A DNA stretch of 64,000 nt, from the NCBI RefSeq assembly GCF_029931775.1, contig NC_079323.1:1151001-1215000 (forward strand), given 5' to 3'. Below, one piece after another: positions 61,301-64,000 of this stretch. This stretch comes from Euleptes europaea. Taxonomy: Eukaryota; Chordata; Lepidosauria; Squamata; Sphaerodactylidae. The position numbers and the translations under genes were made by a program. The first letter of the stretch is position 1, and each line of letters opens with the position of its first letter. The notes beneath the pieces are model-generated. The model was given only the letters and a program-made list of their open reading frames with translations, was not told the DNA's origin and ran no database searches.

Positions 61301-62000
61301 GAGGCGGCCCCACCCAGAAGGTTACGCATTTCCCAAGGTCCCGGATGTCGGTCCTCGCGCCTTCCCGTCCGCCGCCGCCGCGCCCCAGCAACAGGCCTGA
61401 CGACGCCCCCAGCCAATCGCGGCTCTTTACGCTTGACGTCAACGACGCAGAAGAGGAGCCTGACGGAGGGCACGTTCTTCCTTCCGCCGACCAATCGGAT
61501 AAAGCGGCGGAGACGGCCGCCCAATCGGAGACGCCAGACGCGCGCGACGGAGAGCGCCGCGGCCGTCCGTCCGTGTGTGACGCAGTTTCTCCCCCTCTCG
61601 CGCGAGGCGACGACGGCTGAGGCGGGTGTTGTGGAGGCCCCGCCGCCGCTGCTCCTGCTGGGGAGGCGCCGCTGACCGGCCGCCCGGCCGGAGGACCCGC
61701 GCCGCCCTAGGCCCCAGCTGAGGTGATAACGCCGCTCCGGTTGGTTCCGGCCGGGCCTCCAGGCTCGGCCGGGCGAGGGGGTGGGCCGGGCCGCGGGGGC
61801 TTCTGGGAAGGCGGGTGGGGGGAGTGGAGGACCGCGTTGAGGACCGCAGCGCCGAGCACGCGAGAGAGGCGGGATTCGGGCGCGGGAGGGCGCCGCCTCC
61901 TTGGTCGAAGCGGCCTCCTGCCCGCTCAGCCCTCCTCGGGAGCGAGGCTGGAAAAGGCCTTTGCTGCTCAGGCCGACGCCGTGCTGGGAAAGGGGGTGGG
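61220..62000. promoter_or_regulatory. NUP98: Bidirectional CpG-island promoter between PGAP2 and putative NUP98
   Basis: A CpG-dense segment free of repeats. It contains a palindromic CRE (TGACGTCA, about 61,434) and four CCAAT-type boxes (about 61,263 inverted, 61,413, 61,491 and 61,523). On the minus side a donor AAG|GTGAGA ends a possible PGAP2 exon at 61205. On the plus side a donor GAG|GTGATA ends a possible exon at 61722. In vertebrates PGAP2 and NUP98 are divergent neighbours, so the plus-strand transcript should be NUP98. No NUP98 coding exon is visible in the window, so that name rests on synteny. Confidence 0.7.
61600..61722 (+). other. NUP98: Candidate NUP98 noncoding first exon
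   Basis: GC-rich plus-strand sequence downstream of the CCAAT/CRE cluster ends at the donor GAG|GTGATA, with the intron starting at 61723. NUP98 is known to begin with an untranslated exon. The identity is inferred from the PGAP2-RHOG neighbourhood and the start coordinate is a guess. Confidence 0.4.
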
Positions 62001-62024
62001 AAATGGAGCTGTCACTGCTGCAGT

Positions 62025-62124
62025 TGCCCTTAGAGTAATACGTTTAGTGGTTGCTGCATGTTAAACAGAGGTCCTGTAGAGCTGGGGGGAAGCTCAGGTG
62101 CAGGTAACCAACGTTATTAAGACA
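62025..62124 (+). repeat. 100-bp direct repeat, copy 1
   Basis: CCCTTAGAGTAATA, AGTGGTTGCTGCAT and ATTAAGACA recur in order at 63,730-63,832. Confidence 0.75.
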
Positions 62125-62250
62125 TTGGTTCTGGTAGGCTATCCGGGCTGTGTGACGGTGGTCTTGGTATTTTCTTTCCTGACGTTTCGCCAGCAGCTGT
62201 GGCAGGCATCTTCAGAGGAGTAACGCTGAAGGACAGTGTCTCTCCAGTTT
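62125..62250 (-). repeat. Interspersed repeat of the 53.6 kb family
   Basis: Single copy of the hammerhead-bearing repeat. It shares the phrases GGTCTTGGTATTTTCTTTCC and ATCCGGGCTGTGTGAC with the copies at 53.6-53.8 kb and the 87-bp piece at 63.05 kb. Confidence 0.75.
62181..62215 (-). ncRNA. Hammerhead-ribozyme-like motif with complete core
   Basis: The minus strand reads CTGAAGA (62209-62215), then stem II GCCTGC/GCTGGC with one mismatch and loop CACAGCT, then GAAACGTC (62181-62188). Both conserved boxes match consensus and GUC is the expected cleavage triplet. Stem III is the palindromic ACGU. Confidence 0.55.
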
Positions 62251-62269
62251 CAGAGGGTAGCCATGAAGA

Positions 62270-62683
62270 GCTAGAGTCCAGGAGCACCTTAAAAATTAAC
62301 AAAAATTCTGGCAGGGTATGAGCTTTCATGAGCCACAGCTCACTAATTCAGATACAACTAGAATGTGATTCCATCTGCCCATAAGTAGAGACGAGCGAAT
62401 TCAGACACCCAGTGACCATGTAAACGTCAACAGCAAGTAAATGTGTCAAAAGCAAGTAAATGTGATACGCAGAGGAGTAGCAGGCGTGGGTAAATCAGGA
62501 TTGGTAATGAGACAGGAATCCCAGGTCTCGATTCAGTCAAGGAGAATGCATAGTCTTGAGCTTCATTATTAGTCATAATTCAGCAGTCTCTCTTTCTAAT
62601 CTCCCTTTGTAAGAGGACTGCTACTGTTAAATCAGCAATTGAATGTCCTGGAAGGTTAAAATGTTACCTCACTGGTTTCTGGC
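62270..62683 (-). repeat. Penelope-type end-repeat-like unit 1
   Basis: About 400-bp unit. The minus strand carries a hammerhead-like block at 62,320-62,351 (stem GTGAGC/GCTCA). Much of it is repeated directly in the next 640 bp. Confidence 0.55.
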
Positions 62684-62898
62684 AGGGTATGAGGGTTCCT
62701 GAGCCACAGCTCACTTCCTCAGATACAGCTAGAATGTGATTCCATCTATCCTTAAGTAGAGAAGAGTGAATTCAGACACCCAATGGCGATGTAAATGTCA
62801 AAAGCAAACAAATGACATTAGCAGGCGTGATTGGATTAGGTGTGATATGCAGAGGGGCTGTAGGCTTGGAGAAATTAGCTTTGGCAATGAGACAGGAG

Positions 62899-63206
62899 CC
62901 CTGACCTGGATGGCCCAGGCTAGCCTGATCTCGTCAGATCTCAGAAGCTAAGCAGGGTCAGCCCTGGTTAGTATTTGGATGGGATACCACCGAGGAAGTC
63001 CAGGGTTGCTATGCAGAGGAAGGCACTGGCAAACCACCTCTGTTAGAAATATTGTCGAAGGCTTTCACTGTCAGAGTTCATTGGTTCTTGGTATACCAAG
63101 ACCACGGTTACACAGCCCGGATAACCTACAAGAACCACCTCTGTTAGTCTTTTGCCATGAAAACCCAAAAACGGGTCGCCATAAATCGGCTGCGACTTGA
63201 TGGCAC

Positions 63207-63236
<30 letters not shown>
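62899..63236 (+). mobile_element. 5S rRNA-derived SINE with target duplication
   Basis: The head matches 5S rRNA (CCTGATCTCGTCAGATCTCA, then AAGCTAAGCAGGGTCAGCC). The body follows, and the 3' end is a (CA)n run. It is flanked by CAATGAGACAGGA at 62885-62897 and 63237-63249. The internal promoter region is of RNA polymerase III 5S type. Confidence 0.88.
63047..63133. mobile_element. 87-bp hammerhead-family fragment nested in the 5S SINE
   Basis: Flanked by a 14-bp duplication ACCACCTCTGTTAG (63033-63046 and 63134-63147). The two outer parts of the 53.6 kb family are present and the ribozyme-like middle is missing. Confidence 0.75.
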
Positions 63237-63240
<4 letters not shown>

Positions 63241-63369
63241 GAGACAGGAATCCCAGGTCTCTATTAAGTCCAGGAGAATGCTTAGTTTTGAGCTTCGCTA
63301 TTAGTTGTAACTCAGCAGAGGGTAGCCGTGAAGAGCTAGATTCAAGTCCAGGAGCACCTGAGAGGCTAG

Positions 63370-63580
63370 GGCTGCCAGCCTCCAGGTGAGGCCTGGGAAT
63401 TCCCTGCAATTACAGCTCATCTCCAGGCTACACCAGTCAGTTTTCCAGGAGAAATTAGCTGCTTTGGTGGGTAGACTCTAATGCATTGTGCTTTACTGAG
63501 GTCCCTGTCCTCCCTGGGCTCCACTCTCAAATCTCTAGGAGCTTCCCAACCTGGAGTTGGCAACTCTACGGCTCCCCCAG
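63370..63580 (+). mobile_element. D-family repeat
   Basis: Diverged full copy (AGGGCTGCCAGCCTCCAGGT to GAGTTGGCAACTC). Confidence 0.78.
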
Positions 63581-63729
63581 GCCCTGCTGGAGACCGGGGG
63601 GATCTGGCAACTCTTGTAGAGACCAACAAACACCCTTAAAATCTTGGGCTCTACCGTGCACAGGAGTCAAATCAAGATTATTAAGGGATTGGAGTGTCTG
63701 GGATTGGAAAAGAGCTGTCTTTCCTGCAA

Positions 63730-63832
63730 ATGCCCTTAGAGTAATATATATAGTGGTTGCTGCATATTAAAAACAAATGTTGCAGGGCTGGGAAAAACTC
63801 AGGTGTGGGTAGCCAAGATATTAAGACAGTTT
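63730..63832 (+). repeat. 100-bp direct repeat, copy 2
   Basis: Partner of 62,025-62,124. Followed by the AGCCGTGAAGAGCTAAATTC segment also seen at 62.26 and 63.32 kb. Confidence 0.75.
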
Positions 63833-64000
63833 TAGATGGTAGCCGTGAAGAGCTAAATTCAAGTCCAGGAGCACCTGAGAGACTAGGGCTGTGTAGATCA
63901 ACAAACACCCTTAAAATCTTGTTGGGCTTTACAGTGCAGTGGACTCAAATCAAGATTATTACAGGATTAGAGCATCTGTCCTATGAGGAAATAGTCTAGG

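Larger units (their letters stand above)
62684..63320 (-). repeat. Penelope-type end-repeat-like unit 2, split by a 5S SINE
   Basis: Direct repeat of unit 1. Shared landmarks are GCAGGGTATGAG, AGCTAGAATGTGATTCCATC, the block ending AATGAGACAGGA and AGGAGAATGC. It is interrupted at 62,899-63,236 by a 5S-derived SINE. Its own hammerhead-like block lies at about 62,691-62,721 with a changed second box. Confidence 0.55.

Noticed and set aside
62899-62990. 5S rRNA gene
   Set aside because: The 5S-like part is diverged, incomplete and joined to a SINE body with a CA tail and target duplication.

Overview
The window looks like a squamate reptile chromosome segment, probably gecko-like. It is compact and repeat-dense, full of tRNA-derived SINEs, 5S rRNA-derived SINEs, CR1-type LINE tails and Penelope-like pieces. 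The host gene order is RHOG (+), PGAP2 (-), then a divergent CpG-island promoter that should belong to NUP98 (+). This matches the vertebrate NUP98-PGAP2-RHOG block, with PGAP2 and RHOG convergent. The species assignment is inference; the gene identities rest on protein sequence.

Layout. 1-13.3 kb is intergenic DNA made mostly of SINEs and LINE fragments, with a GC-rich patch at 8.84-9.33 kb that may be a RHOG first exon or promoter. 13,370-15,545 is the RHOG coding exon and 3' UTR. 15.5-19.8 kb is repeats and unassigned DNA. 19.85-34.6 kb holds one complete PGAP2 gene (copy b) and 39.9-51.9 kb a second complete one (copy a), both on the minus strand. Each has five coding exons of 165, 253, 107, 109 and 131 nt and an open 254-codon frame. 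Flanking homology suggests the duplicated unit is about 18 kb (about 19.99-37.6 kb against 41.0-59.5 kb). 53-62 kb carries the candidate 5' exons of copy a: one at 54.1 kb with a basic N-terminus, one in a palindromic CpG island at 57.1-58.0 kb, and one in a bidirectional CpG island at 61.2-61.75 kb. The last 2 kb is nested repeats, probably inside NUP98 intron 1.

Function. RHOG encodes a Rho GTPase. PGAP2 encodes the multi-pass membrane protein that acts late in GPI-anchor fatty-acid remodelling. No pathway links the two; they are neighbours by conserved synteny. Copy a keeps family residues well. Copy b is open but diverged in its 5' exons and nearly identical to copy a in its last two, as expected from relaxed constraint plus gene conversion.

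The most unusual non-genic content is a set of hammerhead-ribozyme-like motifs in at least three repeat families (28.2, 37.0, 53.6-53.7 and 62.2-62.7 kb), a Penelope-like element with long inverted ends and a nested hAT element, and a fold-back insertion whose empty site survives in the other duplicate. All repeat boundaries are read by eye and are approximate unless a target-site duplication is given.
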